Assembly (NCBI GenBank): GCA_009767595.1 | Contig: VSDK01012891.1 | Span: 89,207-153,206 of the forward strand | Origin: Symbiodinium kawagutii | Taxonomy: Eukaryota; Sar; Dinophyceae; Suessiales; Symbiodiniaceae | Reading direction: 5' to 3' | DNA length: 64,000 bases | Shown here: piece by piece, positions 33,222-44,900 of the stretch | Position numbering within the stretch: position 1 is the first letter of the stretch | How the letters are laid out: each line of letters starts with the position of its first letter | The notes under the pieces: model-generated | Databases searched by the model: none | Told to the model about the DNA's origin: nothing | The model's input: only the letters and a program-made list of their open reading frames with translations | Made by a program: the position numbers and the translations under genes

Positions 33222-33334
33222 TGGCTGTGGGTCAAAACCCCGTACCCCTGGTTCCCCTATCATTAACCATTGTTTCCTTTGTTATTGTTGGTCATTATCC
33301 CCCATTGTTGGTTGGTTGATATTGACCCATAGCC
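33222..33334. repeat. palindromic element B4, family B (reversed)
   Basis: It starts TGGCTGTGGGTCAAAACCCC and ends ATTGACCCATAGCCA. Inside are TACCCCTGGTTCCCC, TTATCCCCCATTGTTGG and GTTTCC, the complement of B3 words. It is a nearly complete copy. Confidence 0.78.
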
Positions 33335-33751
33335 AAATACATACATTGATTAACGATGAGTTGTGCCTGCTACGGATGGCACAGGTGTGATCAGCCATGT
33401 GTCCATAGCCGCACCCCGGAGGTTGATCTTTTGCCCATCAGCCATGGGCAAGCAATATGGGCGACTACAAGGCGCCAACAAGCTATAGCTCTTGGTTTAT
33501 AGGGGAGCTGCCAGTTATAGTAGCTCTAACTTCAGCTGATTGGCTAATTATTCAACATACAACTGCTGGGGTCCCAACGGCCCAACTCACATCCCTGATG
33601 GCTGTGGCTATTCTAATTCACCAGTCTGACCACACCTTGTACCTATAGGATCTATAGGTAAGTCTGGGGCGCTACAAGTTATGGTGGATATAAGTGTGCA
33701 ACTGTAGGTAGTCATAGGTAGATGGCGAATCTTACCCAACTTAGAGCTAAG

Positions 33752-33859
33752 GGCCCCCCCTGCCATCCGAAAAGTGGCACCGCTGCCATCTTGGGCTCAA
33801 AGCGCGCAACCATCGACGGATGGGGTGCGGATCCCTGGACCGGCTCCACAACGTGGAGC
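33752..33859 (+). CDS. tentative exon, Trp/Gly-rich, upstream part of second gene
   Basis: After GAGCTAAG|GGCCCC it reads in phase 0 GPPCHPKSGTAAILGSKR, then GWGADPWTGSTTWS. It could end at a GA donor (TGGAGC|GAAGCC) in phase 0; the frame stays open to about 34030, so the end is a guess. It can follow the 31746-31860 exon in phase. Confidence 0.38.
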
Positions 33860-34635
33860 GAAGCCAGATTCGGGAGTCGTCACCACGAAATGGTCATCCA
33901 CATATTCATGAATGGTATAACTTATTCAGAGTGGTTACTAAATGCTTGCGAAGCAGTCACTAAGTGCGATGAGCATCCAAGTAGCAACGTATCAACTACC
34001 TTTCGTTGGCCTTCGGCAAGTACATGGTGAGATGTAATTGAGCCCAGCTTTCCAGTTTGGTAACCCAAGCCATTCTCAATCTCCTGTACCCATAGTTTTG
34101 TATTCAAATTCTAGTGGGTACATTCTCAATCTCCTTTGAAGACATTCTCAAGTTACCAATTCGGTGTCTTCAAAGTGCTCACTTGCAGCCCAAGGTTAAG
34201 GTGTACTGAATGTGCTGCTTGTGAATTGCAACCGAATCAATGTCGTCAAATGTTGACTTGCAGAGAATGCTAGATACAACGATCGCTCGCCTATTGGCAA
34301 ATCTTAATCAGCTTCCTGTGTAACTGGGTTAGTTCACCCTAAGCCCTATACATCCATTGGTCGATGAATTCAACCCTGCTGGATCTGCCAGCCAGGAGGA
34401 TAGCCATGATCCCCAGCTCACCAGTTGACCATGGTTGACCCTTATTCACATGCTCAGCCAATCACAGTCCACAAGAATCTACTGCAATATCAGCTAGTAA
34501 TGGTTGGGTTGATTCTAGTTCAACTAGAAGATCAAGATAGGTTCGGGTTGAACTATGATTAACATGACCAACAGTTGCCTCAATACAAGCTATAGAAGCA
34601 AATACATGTTTATTTATATTCATATATTTATTGTT

Positions 34636-34690
34636 TTACACATATATACATAATTATATATATATTATATATTATATATATATATATATG
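34636..34690. repeat. (AT)n-rich microsatellite
   Basis: It is made of ATATAT/ATTATATAT runs. Confidence 0.9.
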
Positions 34691-35299
34691 CTAGTGATAT
34701 TTCCACCATCGCAAACTGTTACTGTGGCAAACTGTTGGCGGCATGGTTTGCCACTGACACCTGGGGCGCCCGATTGGGTTTTCGCGGCTGGCATGCGGGG
34801 GGAAGAGGTTCCACAACAGCGCATCCTTTGCTTACTGACGATATTTTGTGGGTCAATGGTGGTTGATCATGGCGAACAATAGTTGATCATGGCGAGCACT
34901 GGTTGATCATGGTTGATAGTGGGTCGATAGTGGTTGATGAGCGATGGTCCATGACCAATGGTTGACAACGATGACCCCAGCTGAGGCGCCATGGTTGAGT
35001 CCTGCTTGTGGATTGATTCCATTTAAGGAGGTGCGGAGTCGGAGGGCCAAGGACAGTTTCTACAATCATTTGGATGAGCAGCTAACTGCTGGATCAAGGC
35101 TTGCGGATTTGTCGGAATAAGAGTTGATGACAATCATCAACTTCAATCGATCGCCCTGAATGAGCATGATATTTGTTCATTTGATCATACTTCATTCAAA
35201 TTGTAGGTAAGTTGGAAATACTGAAAGTTCTTCCTCTGAAAATTGGATGCTCACTCCGGCTCATTCATGGAGAGCGCCACGCATTCGCTGCAGCCACAG

Positions 35300-35371
35300 G
35301 CAATCCACTGGGGCTTTGCCCGTTCCGACACGTTTCGCAATGAAGTTCTTATCGGCTTGGGCCCAGGTGGT
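35300..35371 (+). CDS. tentative exon, upstream part of second gene
   Basis: The acceptor is CAGCCACAG|GCAATCC. In phase 0 it reads AIHWGFARSDTFRNEVLIG then LGPGG, ending at a possible GT donor (GGTGGT|GTCGGG). The aromatic, globular-looking composition suggests real coding. I recognise no family. Confidence 0.42.
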
Positions 35372-35451
35372 GTCGGGAGTTGGTCGTTAGGTGCTTGGCA
35401 TTGGAGACATCAGGATCTGATAGATGTGTTGTTTTCCAGCTTACCATTTGA

Positions 35452-35557
35452 TGGTATCTCAAGTTATAGGGGACCCCCAAGTCATCCTTGTTTAATTAAT
35501 GATTTTTAGTAACAAAGCAACCAGAACTTTGGGTACCCCTATTTTGAGAAACCACCA
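35452..35557. repeat. palindromic element A7, family A
   Basis: The left end is TGGTATCTCAAGTTATAGGG plus GACCCCCAAGTCATCC. The right end is GGGTACCCCTATTTTGAG plus AAACCACCA. Confidence 0.72.
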
Positions 35558-36325
35558 TTGTGATACTCTTGTTTTCGATTGTGTCTTACTTTTTTGCGGC
35601 GATTTTCAGAGATGTTGGATATGTAGTTGTGCAAGTCACACTTGCAAAGATTGCAATCTCTGTAGCGGGGTTCTGTGGCTACCTAGTTGGTGCTTGTCAT
35701 ACTGCTGAGCCCATCACAAGTAGCTTTATCTTGGTGGCACTTGTTTTTGCCCTCCAACCACGATGTCCAACAATGACGTCGTCGCTAAAGAGACAAGGCA
35801 GACTCATTGCTTGCATATTACTTTGAGAATACCCATCCTTGGTTGCAGTTGCTTATTGCACACATCCGGTTGTTTACTCATCATGGCATGCTGATTTGCA
35901 TGCCACTTGGCAGTGATGGGGTCATTGGCAACCAATGGCAACAAATGGCAACAAGGTGTGATCTCCAATTGACGGTCAGCTCACCGTCAAATAGCCTAGC
36001 CATGAGTAACCATCAATTGGCCATAATCACCCATCCGTTAATCATCAATTCACGATCAATGAACCTTCAAGTCATTGATGCCATTAGTTCACTATCAAGT
36101 CAGCATGAGTTCACCATGATTTCGCCATCCTTGCCTATCGGCCTGCCGGAACAACACATGGGTCATGGGAAACCATCGTTTTGAACTGTTTTGAACTGGC
36201 TGCTATAGAACCCAGTTGCAGACACCCCAAGTTGCAGAGCAAATGATGGCAGGTTCGCAACTACCATTGCAAGGGCATGCGTCACCAAGGTCGAACCAAA
36301 GTTCTGGACCGCTTTGCCAAGCGAG

Positions 36326-36350
36326 GCCATGGCGGGTACCAAGACACCGG
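36326..36350 (+). CDS. tentative microexon
   Basis: After AAGCGAG|GCCATG it reads AMAGTKTP and reaches a GT donor (CACCGG|GTCGAT) in phase 1, which would fit the phase-1 exon at 38965. It has no motif support. Confidence 0.25.
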
Positions 36351-37256
36351 GTCGATAGGTCATGATCAACAGCAAGACTAGCAACCAAAGCACCTAGCGC
36401 ACTCAAAAGTTGTGGCAGCCCTTAGGTCAATGATTCTTATACAAATTGCTCAACCCAGTGCAAGCTGGTGGCTCACTTACCATGGTTGTTCAACGAAGCA
36501 AGTTCCCAAGTTCGGTTGCGATGATTTAAGCCGTTGATGGTCTTGATGAGGAGTGGCTAAGCCATCTAGGCTGGCATGACCACCATGATCATAGCTGGCC
36601 TTGCGAACCATTTATGGTGCATTTGTTGGGGTTACTAAACGGTTACTAGCGAAAAATGTACCACCATGGCTGTTGATAGTGATTGATGGTGATTATGCGT
36701 TTGATATAATGGTCACTCATATTCATTGTTGATTATTTATAATGCGTTGTTCATTAAACCTTGAATCTTGCCAACTAAATGTTTAAAATATCTATGTTGT
36801 TAATGAATGCTTGGCCAAGCATTCATCATCTATTTCTGAAGGATTATCTTTGACCCATGACTTAGGGGCAATCGCCCTTGATGTTACACTCATTGTCAAC
36901 TATGATCCGTATGAATAGTTGAGATAGTTGTTAACATCATGGTACTGGCACATGGATGTAAACTTACTGATAGGTCATGCTTGATACTGTATCAAGCTTA
37001 AAGCGACTAGTCAGGTATTGATCGAAGGAAGTTTAGAAGTCTAACTTCCGACAATATGGACAACTCAGCTAGGGTAGATCGCCTATGCAGATGTCAGAAA
37101 TAAGAAATGTGCGAAAGATGAGAGCGCGAGCGCGCCAAAATGTTAGGAAAGTCGCGAAATGCTGTGTTTTGCAAGGTTTTGTGCATCATGAGCGTCCAGA
37201 GGGGTACCTCGCTAAAGCGGCGGGTGCGGACCACTGTGGCGGAAGGTGTGTGCAAA

Positions 37257-37632
37257 AATCGTGAAAAAACCTAGGCGCGAAGCACATTTGGAAGTCAAAA
37301 TCGTAAAAACATGTCAGGTTCGGAGCACTTTTGGAAGTTGCAACTTGCAAAATCGTTAAAAAACCTAGGCGCCAAGCACATTTCCAAGTCAAAATCATCA
37401 AAACACGTCAGCCTCGGAGCACTTTTGACAGATGCAACTGGCAAAATCGTTAAAAAACCTAGGCGCCAAGCACATTTCCAAGTCAAAATCATCAAAACAC
37501 GTCAGCCTCGGAGCACTTTTGGAAGTTGCAACTTGCAAAATCGTAAAAAAACCCAGGCGCGAAGCACATTTGGAAGTCAAAATCGTAAAAACACTACATG
37601 CTCGGAGCACTTTTGATGACTCATGATTCTCA
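37257..37632. repeat. 94-bp tandem repeat, four units
   Basis: AATCGT followed by AAAAAACCTAGGCGC recurs at 37257, 37351, 37445 and 37539, exactly 94 bp apart. Each unit also has GAAGCACATTT, TCAAAATCAT/GT, AAACACGTCAG and CGGAGCACTTTTG. Confidence 0.93.
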
Positions 37633-37922
37633 AAACTGGCACGCTACCTGCGCGCGAAGCAAATTTTTAACATAAAATCTTGTACCAAAATAAAAACTGC
37701 AATTTTACTAGCGTTTCGGGCCACTTTTCGGAGATGTCATATGATCATGAAAATTGGCACGCCGCCTGCGCGCGAAGCACATTCTCACGTCCGAAGTCGC
37801 AAAAACTCGTGGTTTTTAACAAGTTTTGAAAGTTGCAGGTCCGAAAAAGTGCACGCGGCCAGGGCGAGAAGCACATTTTGAAGCAAATGTGTCAAAACAC
37901 AGCACGTTTTGACACTTTTGGA
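37633..37922. repeat. diverged continuation of the 94-bp repeat
   Basis: Two or three longer, eroded units follow. They keep GGCACGC, GCGCGAAGCA and CACTTTT words. Confidence 0.7.
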
Positions 37923-37965
37923 ACACAGGAGACAAAAGATAGTCAGATCGATGGGTGGCTAGATG

Positions 37966-38455
37966 GATAGTCAGATACATAGATGCATCGATGGATGAAT
38001 AGATGGATAGATAGATGGATAGATAGATAGATAGATAGATAGAATAGCTAGAATAGATAGATGGAATAGACAGACAATTGCATAGCCAGATTCAGATGGC
38101 TAGATGGGTCGATAGATAGACAGATAGGTAGACGAAACGAGAGTCAGATAGAAAAGTAGATAGATAGTCAGGTAGATAGACAGAAAGATAGACAGATGGA
38201 CACATAGATGATCAGACAAATAATTCGGTAGATAGATAGACAGATAGATAGATAGGCAGATAGATAAATAGATAGATGGACAGGTAGATAGATAGATACA
38301 TAGACAGAAAGATGACGAGATAGATAGTGAGGTAGATAGAAAGACAAGTACATAGGCAGATAGATAAACGAATAGATCATCAGATAGATAGATAGATAGA
38401 CAGTCAGACAGACAGAAAGAAAACTGATCCACTGATAGAAAGATAGCTAGACAGA
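37966..38455. repeat. GATA/GACA microsatellite, about 490 bp
   Basis: It is a long imperfect AGATAGATAGAC tract directly after the 94-bp array. Reverse-strand ORFs (Ser/Leu/Tyr/Ile runs) are artefacts. Confidence 0.92.
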
Positions 38456-38964
38456 TAGGGTGCCAGTCAAGTGGCCAGATCGATGCTCACATTGGTAGGA
38501 AGTCAGGCCCAAGTGATGTTCAGTTCTCGGATCCCTCGGACAATCAATCGTCGCAACCACAACTGCACACTCCTACAGTGCTCCTATCTTGGAAACTTCC
38601 GCCACCGCCTTGTGCGGTACTACTGGTATAACAATCATATACAATCATGGTTTATTTCTTGTGAATATCAACCTCAACAAGTATGATTTATGTTTGTAAT
38701 GTTTGGCCATTGAATCATGCAGGTTTAGAAAACAAGACGCATTGATAATGAGGCCCCAACCCCACCTGGTGACATGGTTTCATCATGCTTAGTAAAAAGA
38801 TGTTTCTTATTTATGAAAAAGATATTTGTTGATTCATTAGGAGAGATACATTTTTTGTTGACAAAGTGTGCTGATCAAAAGTTTAGATGACCACTGAGTT
38901 ACCACGGTTGAAACCGACACCGGGCGGCTGGTCACGGTTCCAATGGTGCGACCCATGGTGCAAG

Positions 38965-38997
38965 GCCGACGCCCTGAAGCATGTGCAGAGTGTCCGG
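38965..38997 (+). CDS. exon, Cys module end (first in view)
   Basis: The acceptor is GGTGCAAG|GCCGAC, with entry in phase 1. It reads RRPEACAECP and ends in phase 1 at a GA donor (TGTCCGG|GAATCC). PE-x-C-x2-CPG has the spacing of the module's last two cysteines, and the same phase-1 GA donor after CPG recurs at 45453, 53692 and 59769. The exon with the first four cysteines of this module was not found. Confidence 0.5.
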
Positions 38998-41900
38998 GAA
39001 TCCGGGTCAATGTCGCAGCGAGCTGCGAAGAAATGATGGTTGAGCAGGTGAATGACGATGGTTGAGATGGTGATCGTATATAAGGTGCTGGCTATGAGAA
39101 GCCGAACTTTGATTGTTGACAATATTCATGTTTACAAAAGATAATCATCCAGAAATCTTGACAATAATGATGGATTAGAAGCTTCATGACGGTTAAACAG
39201 GTTAAGAATGGGCAAGTGTCAGGTCAATGGAAGCTTGATGATCTGTTGGAGGTTCGGCATGCATTACATGGTTGCTAGGGGCCTAGTTATCATAGCCTAT
39301 GAATTGGGGGCTACTCATTGACCAGACATTGGAAGCAATCCTAGGTTTGGGACATTTGATCGACACTAGGACACAACAACCACAACAACCCTGGCCGCAA
39401 GCTTGTGCGCGACACATCGGCAATCCTTAGTGAGATATCGGCTGAACATTGGAAGGTTTGAACATTCAATTGTTGAAGGGGTGATTTGCTGGGTCCCTGT
39501 GAATTCATCAGGAATTATGAGGAACCTCCATGCTGAAAAGTTTCAGCACACTCTCAAAGGTGTGAATCTAAGCACAGCTGAAGACATATCCCGGTGGCTA
39601 CCGCGCTGCAACCAGTTGCAGTGGTTCACAAGGTGGGCCCTCAACCAGCTGTAAGTTGGGTTGTTACTAGCGTCGGTACCAGTTATGGCAGATATAACTA
39701 CAGTTAAATTGGCCTTATGAACAAAGTTGTCACTAGGGGGCCCACCTTGCACAGAATATTGAAGTGCTAGAAGTAGCTTGGATGAAGCTGAGGAACTGGT
39801 CAGCAGGGTCACGTGCTGAGCGATGCAAACTGATGGAAGATGGTCATCCAGCTGTCCGATCATCCCAGAATTATGTGTTGATTCACCATCCGCTTCATGG
39901 TTCGATGGTATCCTGGGATCACTTACACAGACATAGATACGTCCAGTACATACTTGCAGTGATGCCTATTTTGATTATGTTTGTACATTTGTATTCATAT
40001 GTATTCATGCATTTACACACATATTTTGACACGGTTTTTGACAAGGCAACAGAGTAGTACTCTGCAGTTTCATGTGCCTGTTGCCGCTTAAAATCCAGAA
40101 CCGTTTGCAAGTTGTACCAATTTTGTTATCCAACAGTTGGCGACTTCTCAAAGTAGGGGAACCCCAACAAGGGATGGTTTATTGCTACACTTGGTTGATA
40201 CTAGATGACCTGGGGTACTCCTATTTTGAGACACCACCACTTATGTTATCCAACAGTTACGTTTGCCAACTGTTCATTTGCCATACTGTTCATTTGCCAT
40301 ACTCTTATTTGCACATCATTTTGCCTCTAACAGTTTTGTTAACAGATGCAATCGTCAATTGCCATTTGTTCATTTATTGTTCATTTGCCATACGGTTAAC
40401 AGTTTCATTTGCAATTGCTCATCATCTGCCCACATCATAATTGCAACTGTTAACAGTTCTGTTCGCAATTGTTAATCATTCAACCATACTGTCCATGATT
40501 GATTAGTAACTGTTAGTAGTTAGCAACTGTTGTTTACAATGTTCGATCATTTAACTGTTCATGTTATCATCCACTGTCAACAGTTTCATTTGCAATTCAT
40601 CATCATTCGTCCACATCATACTGTCAATGCTAACAGGGGTACCTCAAAATCATCCACCATCAGTCATTCATAAAACTAAACCAGGCATTTTCGGGGTACC
40701 CTATGGCTTGAGAAACCACCATCTACAGTTGGTATATCCCTTATCATTGTTGCTCATTATCCCCAGCTTTATTAACCATGAACCATTTGTAGCGTCATTG
40801 CAACATGTCACAGTTCTGTTCGCCCAGGTGGCCGTTCATTTGCAGGAGCTGCTGCCGTCCGGGGACCTCAGACGTCCTGGTCTTCGTGGTGGGTAGCTGG
40901 GCCAGCTGATTGATGTCAATGGATGGGTTGATCCTGGAGAATCGCTTGGTCATGGTCTGGAAATAGCTAAATTCGAAGTTTGATATTCCAACCTTGATGG
41001 TTGATGATGGTCAAGAATGCCTAAGTTCGAAGTTTGATGCTTGATGATTGTTGATGGTTGATGAGCTTTGATGAGCTTTGTATGTGTCAATGATGGTCAG
41101 GCATGGTTGATGGCCAAAGGGATAACCCAGAGCATCAAATGAACCGAGTGGTCGCAGGACATGCCTAAACCTGCCTGGCGAAGAGGTACAAGCTCGAGTA
41201 TAGCATGGCTGCAGACTTCCAGGTAGTGCGCATCAACGTGACGGAAACAAAAACTTTGGAAAGGAAATATATCAAATTGATTGTATAAACTTGATTGGGA
41301 CATTTTGACAAATGTTCAAACTTGGGAAAGTTTATATCCAATTGACTTTCTTTGTTGTACAAACTTTGATTGTATAAACTTGATTCTTAAAGCCAACGGT
41401 GGGATAGTAATTGGGAGCCGCCAGCGGTAGGAGTTTTACCATTGAAACGGTGGGGATACATTCGACAAGCATGATGCTTGATGAGATATTGTGGATCGCA
41501 GCAGGGACTTATCATCATAAACTGGAAAATCTCGATGCACATCTGTGATTGATTTCGACAGCTATATGCATTGGATATGTTCAATGTTGGGTGCAAGATT
41601 TGTGGAAACGCCCATGCATCTTGGCAATACCCAGATTCACTGAACTATCCGAGATCACCACTGTTTATGTGTGGATTCCGCTATTCTCAAGGGGCGACTG
41701 GCTGGCCAAGCATGAGCACATATTCATCTTATTTGCCCATCCCATCACTGTGGTTCATCAGCAGCTCATGCAGTTGTGTTCTTCACAGATCCTAGTGACA
41801 ATCATGTCGGCTACAGCAGCTTTGTTCAACCCCCAACCTGTTGGCGTCAGCTTGGGATAGCACCAGCTTTTCATAAGTCATGAAAGAACGCTGTCATGTT

Positions 41901-44900
41901 ACGATCAGCAACTTCTCCCATGTACCAATCCATGCTGGGGGCCCCCCATCATCAACTGCGAACGATCCGTGGCAGCTTATGCTCGAGCCGCTCGCCTTGA
42001 CAAGACACATGTGGTTCAATGATTGATGATGCTTAGTGATGATTGTGAAAAGCGTCACGTAACAAATGGATTAAAAATCAGATGGTGACGGATTAATTAT
42101 CGGTCAATTACGTATTAATTAATCATGTTGAAGGATGTGTGAAACATAGCCACCAACATGATGAATGCGAAGCTGTCGACCAAGTTTATGACAAGGATGG
42201 TGCTTGATGCAAAAAATCGCATGACAACGGTCATCATTTGGATGTATCTAAAACGCTGAATGGTAGATCCATTCTTGATAAACCCCTAGGTCAACAGTTG
42301 GAGTGATTGATTGATCTCACACTACTAAGCCTTAGGGACATCCCTTGATGACACCTTGTTGATCGCCTTAGGGCTTTATTGATCTAATAGTATTAAGCAA
42401 CGTCCCTAAGGCCAAAGCAAAATGAGCAGCCAAGGTGCCCCGTAGGTAGGTCGACCATCCCAGTGACATAGAGCTCTCAGCATCGCGGCTGTTTCGTGTG
42501 GTTGCCATGGCCAGGCGGTTCGTTTGGCTGCGGTTCGTTTCGCTGGTACAAACGGCTGTGTATTGTCGAGCCGGTAGCTGTTGGGAATTTGATCGACCAA
42601 TGTTCATGTTGGTATGTTAATCATTGATTGAACATCCGGTTCTTACGTTTAGTGACACTTATCAACCGAATACCCAGTAGCTGTGAATGATTGGTTTCTC
42701 CAAATAGGGGTACCCCCAGATCATGCATTCATCGTCATTTGTGGTAATAAACCAGCCATAACTTTGGGTCTCCCTATCTGGAGAAACACCCAAACGGTCC
42801 TGGGAAGGTGACTGTACTGCTTGCTTCCCTGCTTGGCTCAACTTGAAGAACTCACAAAGTATAGCAGTGAACCAGCTGAACCACGAGCGGATGGCGATGA
42901 AGTTGCTTTTGCTCCAGGCCCCGATGCGCCGACGGGATGAGTTTGTTGTGCATCATACTGGCGGTAGCCAAGGAGCTCCCATGAGTGCCCTAACCAAGTG
43001 GTAGCATATCGCATCCCATATCTCTGTAAAGGGTGTGAAAATATCATGTGAACACACTTTGGTAGGATTGTATGTTGCGTTCACTTGATTGCACCTGAAC
43101 TCCCGACTGGGTGTACCCACTCAGTTAGGTCTAAGTCAAGGAGCGATGAGAACTCCTTTTCAGGTTCTATGCTGAATTCACCCAGCGCATGTGAACGCCA
43201 ATTAATTACCCAAAAAGAAAACAGAAGTTGCTGCGCATCAGGACATGGAGACATATGCTGCGATTTATTTGAGGATGTGGTGCAGTTGCGTTGCCCCAAT
43301 GTGTTCGGTGCCCCCGGGGAAACTGGTTTGCAGTTCTAAACATTCTTATTTTCCGCGAATATCTCGGGCTGGTTGGTTGAGAAACACTTTGGGGATGGCT
43401 CCGGCAAACAGAAAATCATCCACTTGCACTCCACCAATTCCCAAGTGTGACCACGGAGCACACCTGGGGATGTCATCAAGCTGAAGTTGAGAACCAGGGA
43501 TGGCACATAGGTTTGACAATCCCTTTGCATTGATCTCACATTTATGGGTATGTGCCAAGTACCTCCAGAACCAATGGTTTCCTAGTAAAGGGATCATTTT
43601 TGGGTGGGTTATTGGTCACAACATTTTGGCACATACCCATATGGTTTTTAGAATTTGGATCCAGTATCCATCATTGTTGAGTCAGATATGTTGGATTACT
43701 ATCAATCAAGGAAAAATGAATTCTCAATGGGAGAGAAGAAAAAGCCTCTACTTTACCCACTGATGATTTCCCCCCAAGTATGGGTTCATCACACCAGAAT
43801 CAGCCAGAGTTGAAGCATAGCCCATCCGCCACGACACGCAGCTTGCCACAATTTCTGCCAGCACATGAGTTAATAACCAAAAAAGTTGCAGCGAATCGTG
43901 CCGTTCCCCCATGTCACTGTATTGGATGCCCCGTGGGTTCCTCGATGCTCGCTTCCGGTTGCACATTGTTGCTGGTGGCAGTGCTACCAACTATGATAAA
44001 AAATGATTTAAAAAAATGATAAAATATGAACAAAAAACTTGTTGATTTACGGTCGCCAGGCCGTAGATAACTTACTAATGATTTAAAAAATGATTTTACG
44101 GTCTTGACTAATGAAAAAATGAAAAAATATGAAAAAAAAAAAACTATCAAAAATGATTTGCAAATCAAAAAAATCTGGTAATTCTCCTTTCGTAGTTGAT
44201 GTGCAAATCTTCACCACGGCCTAGGCCGCTTGTTTCTTGTCGCCAGGCCTTGGCCACCGTGTCCCTGGCCTCGCTCCGCGGCCAAGGGGTGCCGCCCAAG
44301 GGTGACAAGCCACGGCCCTCCGCGGTCACCGGATGTCCCGCGAGTTTCAAGGCGTGGACCTTGGGGCAGCTGGTTGGTTGGGTTCGTGGATTTGTTGAGT
44401 TGACTTGTTGGAGGGTTGAGATGGATTTGTGTCTGTGATTTCTTAGTGGTTTGTTGGGTTCGGTCTTGCCTGGTTTCTTATTTTCGGTGGTTCTTTGCTG
44501 TTGTTTTTTGATTGAAATTTGGGCCGGCACGGTACTTCTAGGTCCACCTCAGAAAACTAGATTGAACAAAGAAACCATTGCCATGAACGGCTAATCCCAT
44601 GGGTAACCTCAATATAAGAGTCTCGCAATTTCAGTTGTTTTGGTGAATTTCCATCAAGGAATTGTGTGGATTATAGATGAAAAGGCCATTCAGTCGAAAT
44701 TAAGAAACACAGCACGGGCACTGTTCCATTGACAATTGTAGGGCGTTCGCCAGAAGTGCAAAGTTTTCACCCGCAGCCACATGTGTTGCATCAGTGTGAA
44801 TGAGTTGACGTATGACTTGAAATTGATTTTTTAGCGCTAGATGTATGGGACTACGTTGACATGGATCCGAACCCAGCACCAACCGCAATCGACCAAAATC

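Larger units (their letters stand above)
38998..40845 (+). other. intron (GA...AG) with palindromes A8 and A9
   Basis: A8 lies at 40138-40239 and A9 at 40634-40722. Between them CATTTGCCATA/TTCATTTGCAAT words recur (40255-40620). Confidence 0.5.
40893..44246 (+). other. intron (GT...AG), longest in this gene
   Basis: It contains palindromes A10 (42692-42791) and D1 (43544-43640). A short Cys-containing run (CHCIGCPVGSS near 43912-43944) could be an unrecognised exon but lacks a clear acceptor. Confidence 0.45.

Noticed and set aside
33781-33802. CTGCCATCTTGGGCTCAAAG, resembling the dinoflagellate spliced leader
   Set aside because: Several mismatches to the CCATTTTGGCTCAAG core, and it lies inside a putative coding block; coincidence is likely.
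37186-37616. Repeated ORFs in both directions
   Set aside because: Frames across the 94-bp tandem repeat; the unit length (94) is not a multiple of three, so a repeated peptide is not maintained.
38100-38432. 110-codon - strand ORF rich in Tyr, Leu and Ser
   Set aside because: Translation of the GATA microsatellite.
41555-41700. Cys-containing ORF (VGCKICGNAHASWQYP)
   Set aside because: Spacing differs from the module and no acceptor gives a fitting phase.
43085-43339. Cys-containing 84-codon ORF
   Set aside because: Cysteine spacing does not match the module, and other frames are equally open.
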